Assembly (NCBI GenBank): GCA_000431775.1
Contig: FR888179.1
Location: 29,985 to 45,110 of the forward strand
Reading direction: 5' to 3'
Source: Clostridium sp. CAG:413
GTDB lineage: Bacteria > Bacillota > Clostridia > Oscillospirales > Acutalibacteraceae
DNA length: 15,126 bases
Shown: positions 7,183 through 12,738 of the stretch, piece by piece
Layout: each line of letters begins with the position of its first letter
Numbering within the stretch: position 1 is the stretch's first letter
Notes under the pieces: generated by a model
Database searches by the model: none
What the model was told of the DNA's origin: nothing
The model's input: only the letters and a program-made list of their open reading frames with translations
Program-made: the position numbers and the translations under genes

Positions 7183-7215
7183 ATGTTTAATGACCTTGCG
7201 GACGGAGGAGATTTG

Positions 7216-8202
7216 ATGGCAAGAGGCGTAAATCAAAAAATCAGGCTGCTGTACCTGATGAGGATAATGCTTGAACGCACCGACGACGAGCACGGGCTGA
7301 CCCTTGAGGAGATAACTGCCGCCCTCGCCGAATACGGCATAGAGGCCGAGCGCAAGACGCTCTACGACGATATCGAGACCTTGCAGATATTCGGCATCGA
7401 CATTGACAAGCGAAAGGGCAAGACCATGCGCTACCATGTGGCGAGCCGTGAATTCGAGCTGCCCGAGCTGAAGCTGCTGGTTGACGCAGTGCAGTCCTCA
7501 AAATTCATCACTCACAAAAAGAGCAACGAGCTGATAAAGAAGATCGAGGGCTTCACGAGCTGCTACGAGGCTCGCCGGCTCCACAGGCAGGTGTTCGTGA
7601 CCAACCGCATCAAGACGATGAACGAGAGCATCTATTACACCGTCGACTACATACACGAGGCGATAAACAGCAACGCCAAGGTGTCATTCCGCTACTTCAA
7701 TTGGAATGAGCGGAAGCAAAAGGTGATGCGCCACGACGGCAAAAAATATATCGTCAGCCCCTGGGCGCTCACTTGGGACGACGAGAACTACTACATGATC
7801 GGCTACGACTCCGAGAGCGGCCTTGTGAAGCACTACCGCGTGGACAAAATGACCGATATCGGGCTGATCGACGAGGAACGCGACGGTGCGGAGCACTTCA
7901 AAAATTTCGACATGGCGATCTACTCCAAAAAGACCTTCGGTATGTACGGCGGCGACGAGGAGACCGTGACACTGCGCTGTAAAAACGAGCTTGCCGGGGT
8001 CATCATCGACCGCTTCGGCTTCGACACGCCCTTTGTCAACGTGACCGACACACATTTTGAGGTGCACGTCAAGGTGCAGGCAAGCCCGCTTTTCTTCACC
8101 TGGGTAATGAATTTCGGCTCCGACATGACTATCATTTCACCCGAAATTGCCAGGGAGAATTTCATAAAGCTCGCCGAAAAAGCGCTCGCACAATACGAAT
8201 AA
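7216..8202 (+). CDS. WYL-domain transcriptional regulator
   Basis: This is a 328-residue DNA-binding regulator. The N-terminal 60 residues (KIRLLYLMRIMLERTDDE onward) form a winged helix-turn-helix in which LTLEEITAAL and ERKTLYDDIETLQ align with HTH_11/DeoR-like regulators. A linker follows. Residues about 150-215 are the WYL domain, with VSPWALTWDDENYYMIGYD and a basic YRVDKM segment. The C-terminal 90 residues resemble the WCX extension. WYL proteins are thought to sense nucleic-acid or nucleotide ligands, and PafBC is the best-studied example. Start choice: ATG at 7216 follows GGAGGAG at five bases, whereas the frame open from 7075 has no such site and would run over both promoters. The next gene shares its promoter element, implying auto- and co-regulation. 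Confidence 0.88.
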   Translation: MARGVNQKIRLLYLMRIMLERTDDEHGLTLEEITAALAEYGIEAERKTLYDDIETLQIFGIDIDKRKGKTMRYHVASREFELPELKLLVDAVQSSKFITHKKSNELIKKIEGFTSCYEARRLHRQVFVTNRIKTMNESIYYTVDYIHEAINSNAKVSFRYFNWNERKQKVMRHDGKKYIVSPWALTWDDENYYMIGYDSESGLVKHYRVDKMTDIGLIDEERDGAEHFKNFDMAIYSKKTFGMYGGDEETVTLRCKNELAGVIIDRFGFDTPFVNVTDTHFEVHVKVQASPLFFTWVMNFGSDMTIISPEIARENFIKLAEKALAQYE

Positions 8203-8233
8203 AACAGGCAAAAGATATGAGTATCGGCGAGAT

Positions 8234-8268
8234 AAGTCCGTTTTTTGGTACACCTGATGCTGTATAAT
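8234..8268 (+). promoter_or_regulatory. Shared 35-bp promoter element, copy 2
   Basis: This starts with the same 18 bases, AAGTCCGTTTTTTGGTAC, as copy 1 and ends in TATAAT at 8263-8268, 32 bp before the SWIM gene's start. The five differences all fall between the conserved run and the -10 box. With no canonical -35 box, it looks like a second activator-dependent promoter of the same regulon. Confidence 0.7.
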
Positions 8269-8300
8269 GTAACCGTAGCAATAAAACAGGAGGGTTGCAT

Positions 8301-9116
8301 ATGGCATTCAAGATGGGGTTTCATGCTTCGGCTGAACCCGAGCCGAAAGAGACCGTTGGCGAGATAAAAAATCCCGCTCGACCGCCGAGAAGATCTGTGG
8401 TGCGTGTGTTCTTCCCCGCACGGAATTTCGCCTGCTCATATTACAACGACGCCTTTGACCTGCACTGCGGCGACATTGTTTTTGTCGAGGGCAAGCTCGA
8501 GGGGCTGCGCGGCCGAGTGGTCGAGGTATCATATGACTTCAAGATCAAGCTCTCTGATTACAAGCGGGTCATTTCAAAAGCCGACACCGAAGTGAGCGGT
8601 GAGCTTTATCTCGCGGGGTCGCATCTGGCGGCGTTCGACCGCGGCGTTATCCCGTATGAGAAAATTATTTCGTGGTTCAAAATTCCCGAGGCTCCCGATA
8701 TGGAGTATTTTTGCAGCAGCTCCGACAAGGTGATCCTGCTCGACGAGATGAGCGGCTTCGACATAAGCTCCGCCGCAGCGAAAGCCGGGGACGAATATTA
8801 CATGGATAACCGCGTGGTCTATATCTGCCTCGACGGCAAAAACGGGCGTGCGCTCGTGGAGGGCAGCAAGCCCTATGAGCTGGAATTCACCTTCAGCGAC
8901 GGCGAGATCCGAAATCTGACCTGCGACTGCTATTGCGTAGGCAACTGCAAGCACGAATTCGCCGCCATGCTGCAACTGAGGGAGACCCTTGAGATAATCG
9001 AAGAGAATTACCGCAGCGAGTACGAACGCAGCGGATACTTCGCCGCCGTCAGTAAAGGCAGACTGCTGCAGACCGCCCTCGACGGCAAAAAAAGCGGCAA
9101 GATCACGCTGGGTTAA
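8301..9116 (+). CDS. SWIM zinc-finger domain protein
   Basis: This 271-residue protein has a C-terminal SWIM zinc finger: CDCYCVGNCKH, with probable ligands C208, C210, C216 and H218 (CxCx5CxH) and an extra Cys at 212. SWIM fingers bind DNA or proteins and occur in SWI2/SNF2 proteins, MuDR transposases and bacterial proteins of unknown role. The N-terminal part (VRVFFPARNFACSYYNDAF, then LHCGDIVFVEGKLEGLRGRV) has a GD.V.VEG..G..GRVV pattern faintly like PSP1 or KOW-type beta folds. That comparison is tentative. There is no helicase or nuclease motif. ATG at 8301 follows AGGAGGG at six bases and is preferred over the in-frame TTG at 8295, which touches the binding site. The shared promoter element ties it to the WYL regulator. 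Confidence 0.82.
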   Translation: MAFKMGFHASAEPEPKETVGEIKNPARPPRRSVVRVFFPARNFACSYYNDAFDLHCGDIVFVEGKLEGLRGRVVEVSYDFKIKLSDYKRVISKADTEVSGELYLAGSHLAAFDRGVIPYEKIISWFKIPEAPDMEYFCSSSDKVILLDEMSGFDISSAAAKAGDEYYMDNRVVYICLDGKNGRALVEGSKPYELEFTFSDGEIRNLTCDCYCVGNCKHEFAAMLQLRETLEIIEENYRSEYERSGYFAAVSKGRLLQTALDGKKSGKITLG

Positions 9117-9136
9117 ACTGAATGGGGTACAAAAGA

Positions 9137-9179
9137 ACTCCGACGGATAGTTAACACTATCTGTCGGAGTTTGGTTTTT
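9137..9179. terminator. Terminator after the SWIM gene, also serving the opposite strand
   Basis: ACTCCGACGGATAG (9137-9150) pairs with CTATCTGTCGGAGT (9157-9170), with one G-T wobble and a six-base loop. On the plus strand TTGGTTTTTA follows, a proper intrinsic terminator. On the minus strand the stem runs into TTCTTTTG, so it can also end the membrane-protein gene that stops at 9198. Confidence 0.88.
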
Positions 9180-9197
9180 ATATTCGGTTATGTCCTG

Positions 9198-9704
9198 TCA
9201 CTGCTTATCCTCTTCGTGCTTCTGCGGGGCGGGAGCGGCGGGGTTAGAGGTGTCGGCGGGGGCTATCGAGGCTGCAGACTTTTTCTCGGGCACACGGTTG
9301 ACCATTGCATAGGCTGTGACGGTGAGCACGAGCATTATCACTGCAACCGCGAGGGGCGAATCGACGCCGTAGAACGGGGCGCAGACTATCTCAAACAGCA
9401 CGGCGAAAACATCGTTCGCGCCGAGCGCCTGAGTGAGCATCGAGAGCAGGCAAACTATCAGCCCGACGGTCGAATAGATACCGACTATCCTGAGCCAGAG
9501 CGGCTCGCAGAGCTTGAACGCCACGACGAGCGAGGCTATGATGAGCACCGTGTAGCCCGTGGAGGCGAGTATCTCGGCGGCGTTGGGCAATGTCTTGAGC
9601 AGCTCGGGGATGAGCTTGATTATCTTCCATATGTATGGCGCTCCGAGCAGCAGACCGCACACGACGTAAAACGTCAGTCGGATATTTTTATCCTTATTGC
9701 CCAT
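9198..9704 (-). CDS. Hypothetical four-helix membrane protein
   Basis: I do not recognise this 168-residue protein. It has four hydrophobic segments (about residues 10-27, 48-65, 70-92 and 115-135), short loops, and a cytoplasm-like tail rich in Ala, Pro and charged residues (from about 140). No catalytic motif is seen. The ATG at 9704 follows GGAGG at nine bases. The frame stays open upstream to 9797, but that part lies inside the TSCPD gene and has shadow-like composition (many Ser/Ala/Arg). The start overlaps the end of the TSCPD gene by 11 bp, so the two are co-transcribed and probably translationally coupled. Its transcript ends at the shared hairpin at 9137-9179. Confidence 0.75.
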   Translation of the reverse strand: MGNKDKNIRLTFYVVCGLLLGAPYIWKIIKLIPELLKTLPNAAEILASTGYTVLIIASLVVAFKLCEPLWLRIVGIYSTVGLIVCLLSMLTQALGANDVFAVLFEIVCAPFYGVDSPLAVAVIMLVLTVTAYAMVNRVPEKKSAASIAPADTSNPAAPAPQKHEEDKQ

Positions 9705-9948
9705 TGTGAGTAGCCTCCATGAGGGCCTGCGCGAGCTGATCGGGGCAGGATGTGCTCTTGAAGCCGCAGCGGATGCCGCTGAGCTTGTCGATAACATCCT
9801 CGACCTTCATGCCGTCGACGATGGCACCGATGCCCTTGAGGTTGCCGTTGCAGCCGCCCTCAAATTGTACATTCCTCACCACTCCGTCCTCAATATCAAA
9901 GGTTATCGAGCGGGAGCAGGTACCTTTGGTTCTGTATGTATATTTCAT
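9694..9948 (-). CDS. TIGR03905 family TSCPD domain protein
   Basis: This is an 84-residue protein with four conserved cysteines (C11, C33, C61, C68), the last in the defining motif TSCPD. The spacing and the FEGGCNGNLKGI segment match the TIGR03905 four-cysteine family. The TSCPD module is also found at the C terminus of some class II ribonucleotide reductases, where it may bind metal or handle thiols; the function of the free-standing form is not established. The start ATG follows AGGAG at nine bases, and its length equals the family norm. It is the first gene of a two-gene unit with the membrane protein, read from the promoter at 9979-10007. Confidence 0.88.
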   Translation of the reverse strand: MKYTYRTKGTCSRSITFDIEDGVVRNVQFEGGCNGNLKGIGAIVDGMKVEDVIDKLSGIRCGFKSTSCPDQLAQALMEATHNGQ

Positions 9949-9978
9949 AAATTATCACTCCTTTTTCACGATATTATT

Positions 9979-10007
9979 ATTTTACACCACTTCCGCACTT
10001 TTTTCAA
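9979..10007 (-). promoter_or_regulatory. Promoter of the TSCPD gene
   Basis: On the minus strand TTGAAA (10007-10002) and TAAAAT (9984-9979) are 17 bp apart, about 30 bp before the start codon. The -35 box lies just six bases past the stop of the 39-residue reading frame. No terminator was seen in between, so read-through from the small-gene cluster is also possible. Confidence 0.65.
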
Positions 10008-10012
10008 GTCCC

Positions 10013-10132
10013 TCACACCGCAATAATATATACCAGCGCCAAAATCAGCGAATGATCGCATTTCTCATTCATCAGCAGCAGCATGAGCGGCAGGACAAGG
10101 CCGATATCAGGGTCGGAGAAGCCTGTATTCAT
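10013..10132 (-). CDS. 39-residue hydrophobic small protein, ATGA-coupled
   Basis: This short reading frame starts with an ATG at 10132 that overlaps the stop of the 115-residue gene as ATGA, and ends with TGA at 10013-10015. The product begins MNTGFSDPDIGLVLPLML, then has a polar turn MNEKCDHS and a second hydrophobic run LILALVYIIAV. Two leucine-rich stretches around a short charged turn suggest a small membrane-associated peptide or hairpin. The stop-start overlap and the orderly pattern argue that it is real despite its size. I cannot name the family. From memory, tiny proteins with Leu-rich runs on either side of a Cys-Asp turn are seen elsewhere in Clostridia, some near sporulation genes. 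That recollection is unverified. Confidence 0.65.
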   Translation of the reverse strand: MNTGFSDPDIGLVLPLMLLLMNEKCDHSLILALVYIIAV

Positions 10133-10476
10133 TTGCCGTCGCCGCCCATGAACTGCGTAAGAGTCGGCAGGATATCGAGCAATTTGATTATCTGCATCGC
10201 CTCATCAGCCCTCCTTCTTCTCTTCTCGCTCAGCAGGGGCTTGAGCGCCTCTATCAGACGGGTGCGGCTGTCGGGTCTGTTCATCGCGCCCATTATCGAG
10301 GTGAGCTTCGCCATCATCTGAGCGTCGTTGAGCAGCTTTGATATATCGGGCGCTCCCGAAGGCGGCGGCGCTTCGCTCTCCTGCGGCTGCGAGCCGAAAA
10401 GCTCCGCGGCGGCACTCTTCAGATTCTCAATATCTTCATCGCTCAGGCTTGACAGGATATCGTTGATGCCGTCCAT
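10129..10476 (-). CDS. Hypothetical protein, 115 residues
   Basis: The product is mainly helical. An acidic N-terminal helix (MDGINDILSSLSDEDIENLK) is followed by a Pro/Ser/Glu-rich linker (about 33-45), a helix with LLNDAQMMAKLTSIMGAMN, and a basic helical end (LIEALKPLLSEKRRRRADEA, then QIIKLLDILPTLTQFM). I believe similar short proteins with this ALKPFLSEKRR-like core are common in Clostridia, with no assigned function. The start ATG follows GGGGA at about eight bases, a weak site. It lies 15 bp after the 70-residue gene and overlaps the next small gene by ATGA, so the three form one unit. No signal peptide or membrane segment is seen. Confidence 0.78.
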   Translation of the reverse strand: MDGINDILSSLSDEDIENLKSAAAELFGSQPQESEAPPPSGAPDISKLLNDAQMMAKLTSIMGAMNRPDSRTRLIEALKPLLSEKRRRRADEAMQIIKLLDILPTLTQFMGGDGK

Positions 10477-10491
10477 GCTTTTTTTCCCCGC

Positions 10492-10704
10492 TTACTTCTT
10501 AAATTGCTTCATCAGCTTCTGCGCCTGCTCGCTCCTGAGCAGCTCTTCGAGAGCTTTTTTATCTCCGAGAATTCGGAAAAGCTCGTTTTTCTTCTCCTGC
10601 GGGAGCCTTTTTTCCACTGCGCCGAGCAGCGCATTCGGATCCTTGCCCGAGGCGGAATTCGCCAGCCTCAGCAGCTCCTCGGCAGAAAGCTCGCCCTTGC
10701 CCAT
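10492..10704 (-). CDS. Hypothetical protein, 70 residues
   Basis: This is a small, charged, helical protein. It has an N-terminal segment LSAEELLRLANSASGKDPNA and a Lys/Arg-rich C terminus ending KLMKQFKK. The function is unknown. Start choice: ATG at 10704 is preceded by AAAGGCGGTGATC, 12 of 13 bases complementary to the 16S 3' end. This is an unusually extended ribosome binding site that overlaps an in-frame GTG at 10722, ruling that codon out. It is the first gene of the three-gene cluster. I found no good promoter on the minus strand between it and the divergent phosphoesterase gene. The nearest -10-like sites (TATAGT, TATTAT near 10770-10785) lack a -35 box. Confidence 0.75.
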   Translation of the reverse strand: MGKGELSAEELLRLANSASGKDPNALLGAVEKRLPQEKKNELFRILGDKKALEELLRSEQAQKLMKQFKK

Positions 10705-10742
10705 GAGATCACCGCCTTTCACGCCGCACGGCAGGATCGGTA

Positions 10743-10771
10743 TTGAAATCCTCGGCGGCAGGTACTATAAT
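10743..10771 (+). promoter_or_regulatory. Promoter of the metallophosphoesterase gene
   Basis: TTGAAA (10743-10748) and TATAAT (10766-10771) are separated by 17 bp. The predicted start near 10778 gives a leader of about 37 bases before the ATG at 10815. Confidence 0.78.
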
Positions 10772-10814
10772 ACTATATGTTATCGCATTTAACGGTAGAA
10801 CGGAGACTGAAGCA

Positions 10815-11273
10815 ATGAGGATAATCGTATTTTCGGATTCGCACGGCGGCGCGCGCTGCATCGCCGAGGCGCTTATGATGCACCCGGAGGCGCAGGCGGT
10901 CATCCACCTGGGCGACGGCGAGCGTGATATGGCGGCGCTCGGCAGCCTGCTCGAGGGCAAACGCCTAATAGCCGTCAGCGGCAACTGCGACCTTTACTCC
11001 GACCTGCCCGCCGAAGCGCTTGAGGATATCGGCGGGGTGAGGATTCTCTGCACTCACGGCCACCGCTACGGCGTGAAATCCTCGGACGGCGCCCTCGTTG
11101 AGCGGGCGCTCAAGGTCAACGCCCGTATTTTATTATATGGCCACACCCACGAGCCTGTTACACGCTACGAGGACGGGCTTTATATCATGAATCCCGGCTC
11201 GGCTCGGCAGGGCAGATACGGGATGATCGACATCACGCCGAACGGCATAGCCTGCATACTGTGCGAATTGTAA
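10815..11273 (+). CDS. YfcE/MJ0936-type metallophosphoesterase
   Basis: This 152-residue calcineurin-like phosphoesterase is close to the family's usual length of about 155-185 residues. All metal-binding and catalytic motifs are visible: D8 and H10 in SDSHG, D34 in HLGDGE, N57 in GNCD, H81 and H83 in THGH, and H110 and H112 in GHTH. Such enzymes hydrolyse phosphodiesters using two metal ions in the cytoplasm. The physiological substrate of the YfcE group is not settled. The ATG at 10815 follows GGAGA at eight bases, and upstream residues of the open frame run back over the promoter. In many Firmicutes a gene of this family lies next to the RdgB/HAM1-like pyrophosphatase and rph. Here it is followed instead by the DUF4830 gene, so the usual context is absent. 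Confidence 0.9.
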   Translation: MRIIVFSDSHGGARCIAEALMMHPEAQAVIHLGDGERDMAALGSLLEGKRLIAVSGNCDLYSDLPAEALEDIGGVRILCTHGHRYGVKSSDGALVERALKVNARILLYGHTHEPVTRYEDGLYIMNPGSARQGRYGMIDITPNGIACILCEL

Positions 11274-11280
11274 TAAAAGA

Positions 11281-11313
11281 CACCGCCGCTTCATATTATC
11301 GTAGCAGGCGGTG
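11281..11313 (+). promoter_or_regulatory. Hairpin covering the ribosome binding site of the DUF4830 gene
   Basis: CACCGCC (11281-11287) pairs perfectly with GGCGGTG (11307-11313), and GCT/AGC continue the stem past a single bulged A. The 3' arm is the ribosome binding site for the ATG at 11320. The hairpin is followed by ATTTTAATG, so it may act as a weak terminator after the phosphoesterase gene, as a brake on translation of the next gene, or both. Confidence 0.5.
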
Positions 11314-11319
11314 ATTTTA

Positions 11320-11910
11320 ATGTTTGTATACTCTGTAAAGACCTCAAAGGCAAAGATGATAATCATAGCTGCCGTTATAGTTGCGGCGGCTGGCGTCCTG
11401 GTATTCTTCGGCGGCAGGGGCAGAGGCGCGGAAACGGCGCAGGACGGGGCGATAAGCTACAAGGCGGAGGACTCCGCCCAGCGGCTCGCATTCCTTTCGC
11501 AATTCGGCTGGAGGATCGCCGAGGACCCCGCAGAGGTCAGCGAAGTCATCATCCCGCAGGAATTCGACAAGGGCTACACGGAATACGCCGAGATGAACAG
11601 GGCTCAGGGGCTTGACCTCGGGCTTTATAAGGGCGTGAGAGCCAAGCGGTGGACATACAACGTGCTGAATTACCCGGGGTATGAGAACCGCAGCGGCGTG
11701 GTGCAGGCAAATCTGCTGATCTATGAGGGCAGAGTGATAGGCGGCGATATCTGCTCGCTGGAGCAGGGCGGCTTCATGCAGGGCTTCGATTTCCCGATAA
11801 CGGAAACGACCACCGCCGCGCCGACCGAAGCCCCCGCACCGACCGAAACAACAGAAACGACCGAGACCCGACCCGCAGATACGGGAACTCAGCCGCAAGC
11901 CGAGACATAA
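11320..11910 (+). CDS. Membrane-anchored DUF4830 protein
   Basis: This is a 196-residue protein. Residues 13-31 are a single hydrophobic anchor (MIIIAAVIVAAAGVLVFF), followed by GRGRGAE; it could be an uncleaved signal. Residues about 50-150 match DUF4830 as I recall it: the FLSQFGWRIAEDPAEVSEVI and IPQEFDKGYTEYAEMNRAQG stretches, and a second half with NYPGYENRSGVVQANLLIYE. The C-terminal 40 residues are rich in Thr, Glu, Pro and Ala with TETT repeats, a wall-spanning or linker-like tail without LPXTG. DUF4830 has no known function. The ATG at 11320 follows GGCGGTGA; the in-frame GTG at 11311 lies inside that site and is rejected. It is likely co-transcribed with the phosphoesterase gene 46 bp upstream. 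Confidence 0.82.
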   Translation: MFVYSVKTSKAKMIIIAAVIVAAAGVLVFFGGRGRGAETAQDGAISYKAEDSAQRLAFLSQFGWRIAEDPAEVSEVIIPQEFDKGYTEYAEMNRAQGLDLGLYKGVRAKRWTYNVLNYPGYENRSGVVQANLLIYEGRVIGGDICSLEQGGFMQGFDFPITETTTAAPTEAPAPTETTETTETRPADTGTQPQAET

Positions 11911-11914
11911 GCAG

Positions 11915-11957
11915 TAAAAAATGCCTTCGACGGTGGGACCGCCGAGGGCATTTTTTA
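11915..11957. terminator. Strong bidirectional terminator
   Basis: A 20-bp stem (TAAAAAATGCC... pairing with ...GGCATTTTTTA) closes on a three-base loop at 11935-11937. The two off-pairs are G-T wobbles on one strand. A6 on one side and T6 on the other make it functional in both directions. It separates the DUF4830 gene (ends 11910) from the converging catabolic operon (ends 11961). Confidence 0.92.
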
Positions 11958-11960
11958 TAT

Positions 11961-12725
11961 TTAACCGCCGTTTATCAGCCGTTTAAGCTCCGCCGCCTCG
12001 TCGTGCAGGACGGCGGGGTCGTCGTTCGGAACAAATTCAAGCAGCAGAGCGTGGCTGCGCCCGCCCGCGGCAAGGATATCGAGATACCGCCGCCACCGCT
12101 CACGATGCTCCGCCAAACGAAGTCGCTCACAGCCCTCCCACGCGAAAACATGGACGTTTGAGATGAACGGCAGCACCGTTGTGATATTCTCGATATTCCG
12201 CTCAAAGGTCAAGAACTGATTCGGCTGCCAATAGAGCGAGAGATTCTCTTTGCCGACCTCGCCGACAAGCCTTTCGGCGGAGTCTGCGTCGCTCGTCAAG
12301 GTCTTTTGATGAAATTCAAGGGCGATCCTCTCGCCCTCACGGGCCGCCATATCGGCGCAGACCCGCAGCTCACGCACCAGCTCCTTGCGCTCCGCCTCGC
12401 CCGTGTCGCAGGCGTCCTTTGAGCCCGCCCATATACGCAGCGACGGCGCGCCGAGAGCTTTCGCGGCGGCAAGCGTCTCGGCAAATTTGACCTCAAAATT
12501 CCTGCCGTTCTCACCGAGGCGGTAATATGTGCCGTATGAAACGACCTCCAAGCCCGCCGCTCGGGTCGCTTCGCCGACGGCTCGGGCGTTGCCGATATTT
12601 TCGGGCGGCACATGGATATCTCCGCCCCATTCTATCGCTTCAAGCCCCGCCGATCTCGACGCCGATATAGTTTCATCACTTGACAAATGACGATATGTCA
12701 CCGAAACTATGCCTGTCTTAAACAT
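11961..12725 (-). CDS. TIM-barrel sugar isomerase/epimerase-like protein
   Basis: This 254-residue protein belongs to the AP endonuclease 2/xylose-isomerase-like TIM-barrel superfamily, whose members isomerise or epimerise sugars or cleave related compounds using a divalent metal. Fold landmarks include AGLEAIEWGGD (strand 2), AAGLEVVSYGTYY (3), LGAPSLRIWAG (4), RIALEFHQK with E137 (5), NVHVFAW with H192 (7) and ALLLEFV with E230 (8). On strand 6, where the family usually has an Asp and a His that bind metal, it has YWQPNQ (165-170). This is either a subfamily with altered metal binding or a non-standard function. The ATG at 12725 follows GGGGTG at five bases; the in-frame GTG at 12728 is too close to that site. 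It is last in the operon, 13 bp after the dehydrogenase gene. Confidence 0.85.
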   Translation of the reverse strand: MFKTGIVSVTYRHLSSDETISASRSAGLEAIEWGGDIHVPPENIGNARAVGEATRAAGLEVVSYGTYYRLGENGRNFEVKFAETLAAAKALGAPSLRIWAGSKDACDTGEAERKELVRELRVCADMAAREGERIALEFHQKTLTSDADSAERLVGEVGKENLSLYWQPNQFLTFERNIENITTVLPFISNVHVFAWEGCERLRLAEHRERWRRYLDILAAGGRSHALLLEFVPNDDPAVLHDEAAELKRLINGG

Positions 12726-12738
12726 CACTTCACCCCGT

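Noticed and set aside
7216..9116. WYL and SWIM genes as a CRISPR-associated or phage-defence locus
   Set aside because: WYL proteins do accompany Cas13d and some defence islands, but no nuclease, helicase, reverse transcriptase or array is present in the window.
9171..9713. 180-residue plus-strand frame with many His/Tyr/Glu residues
   Set aside because: It begins in the T-run of a terminator and runs antisense to the membrane-protein gene.
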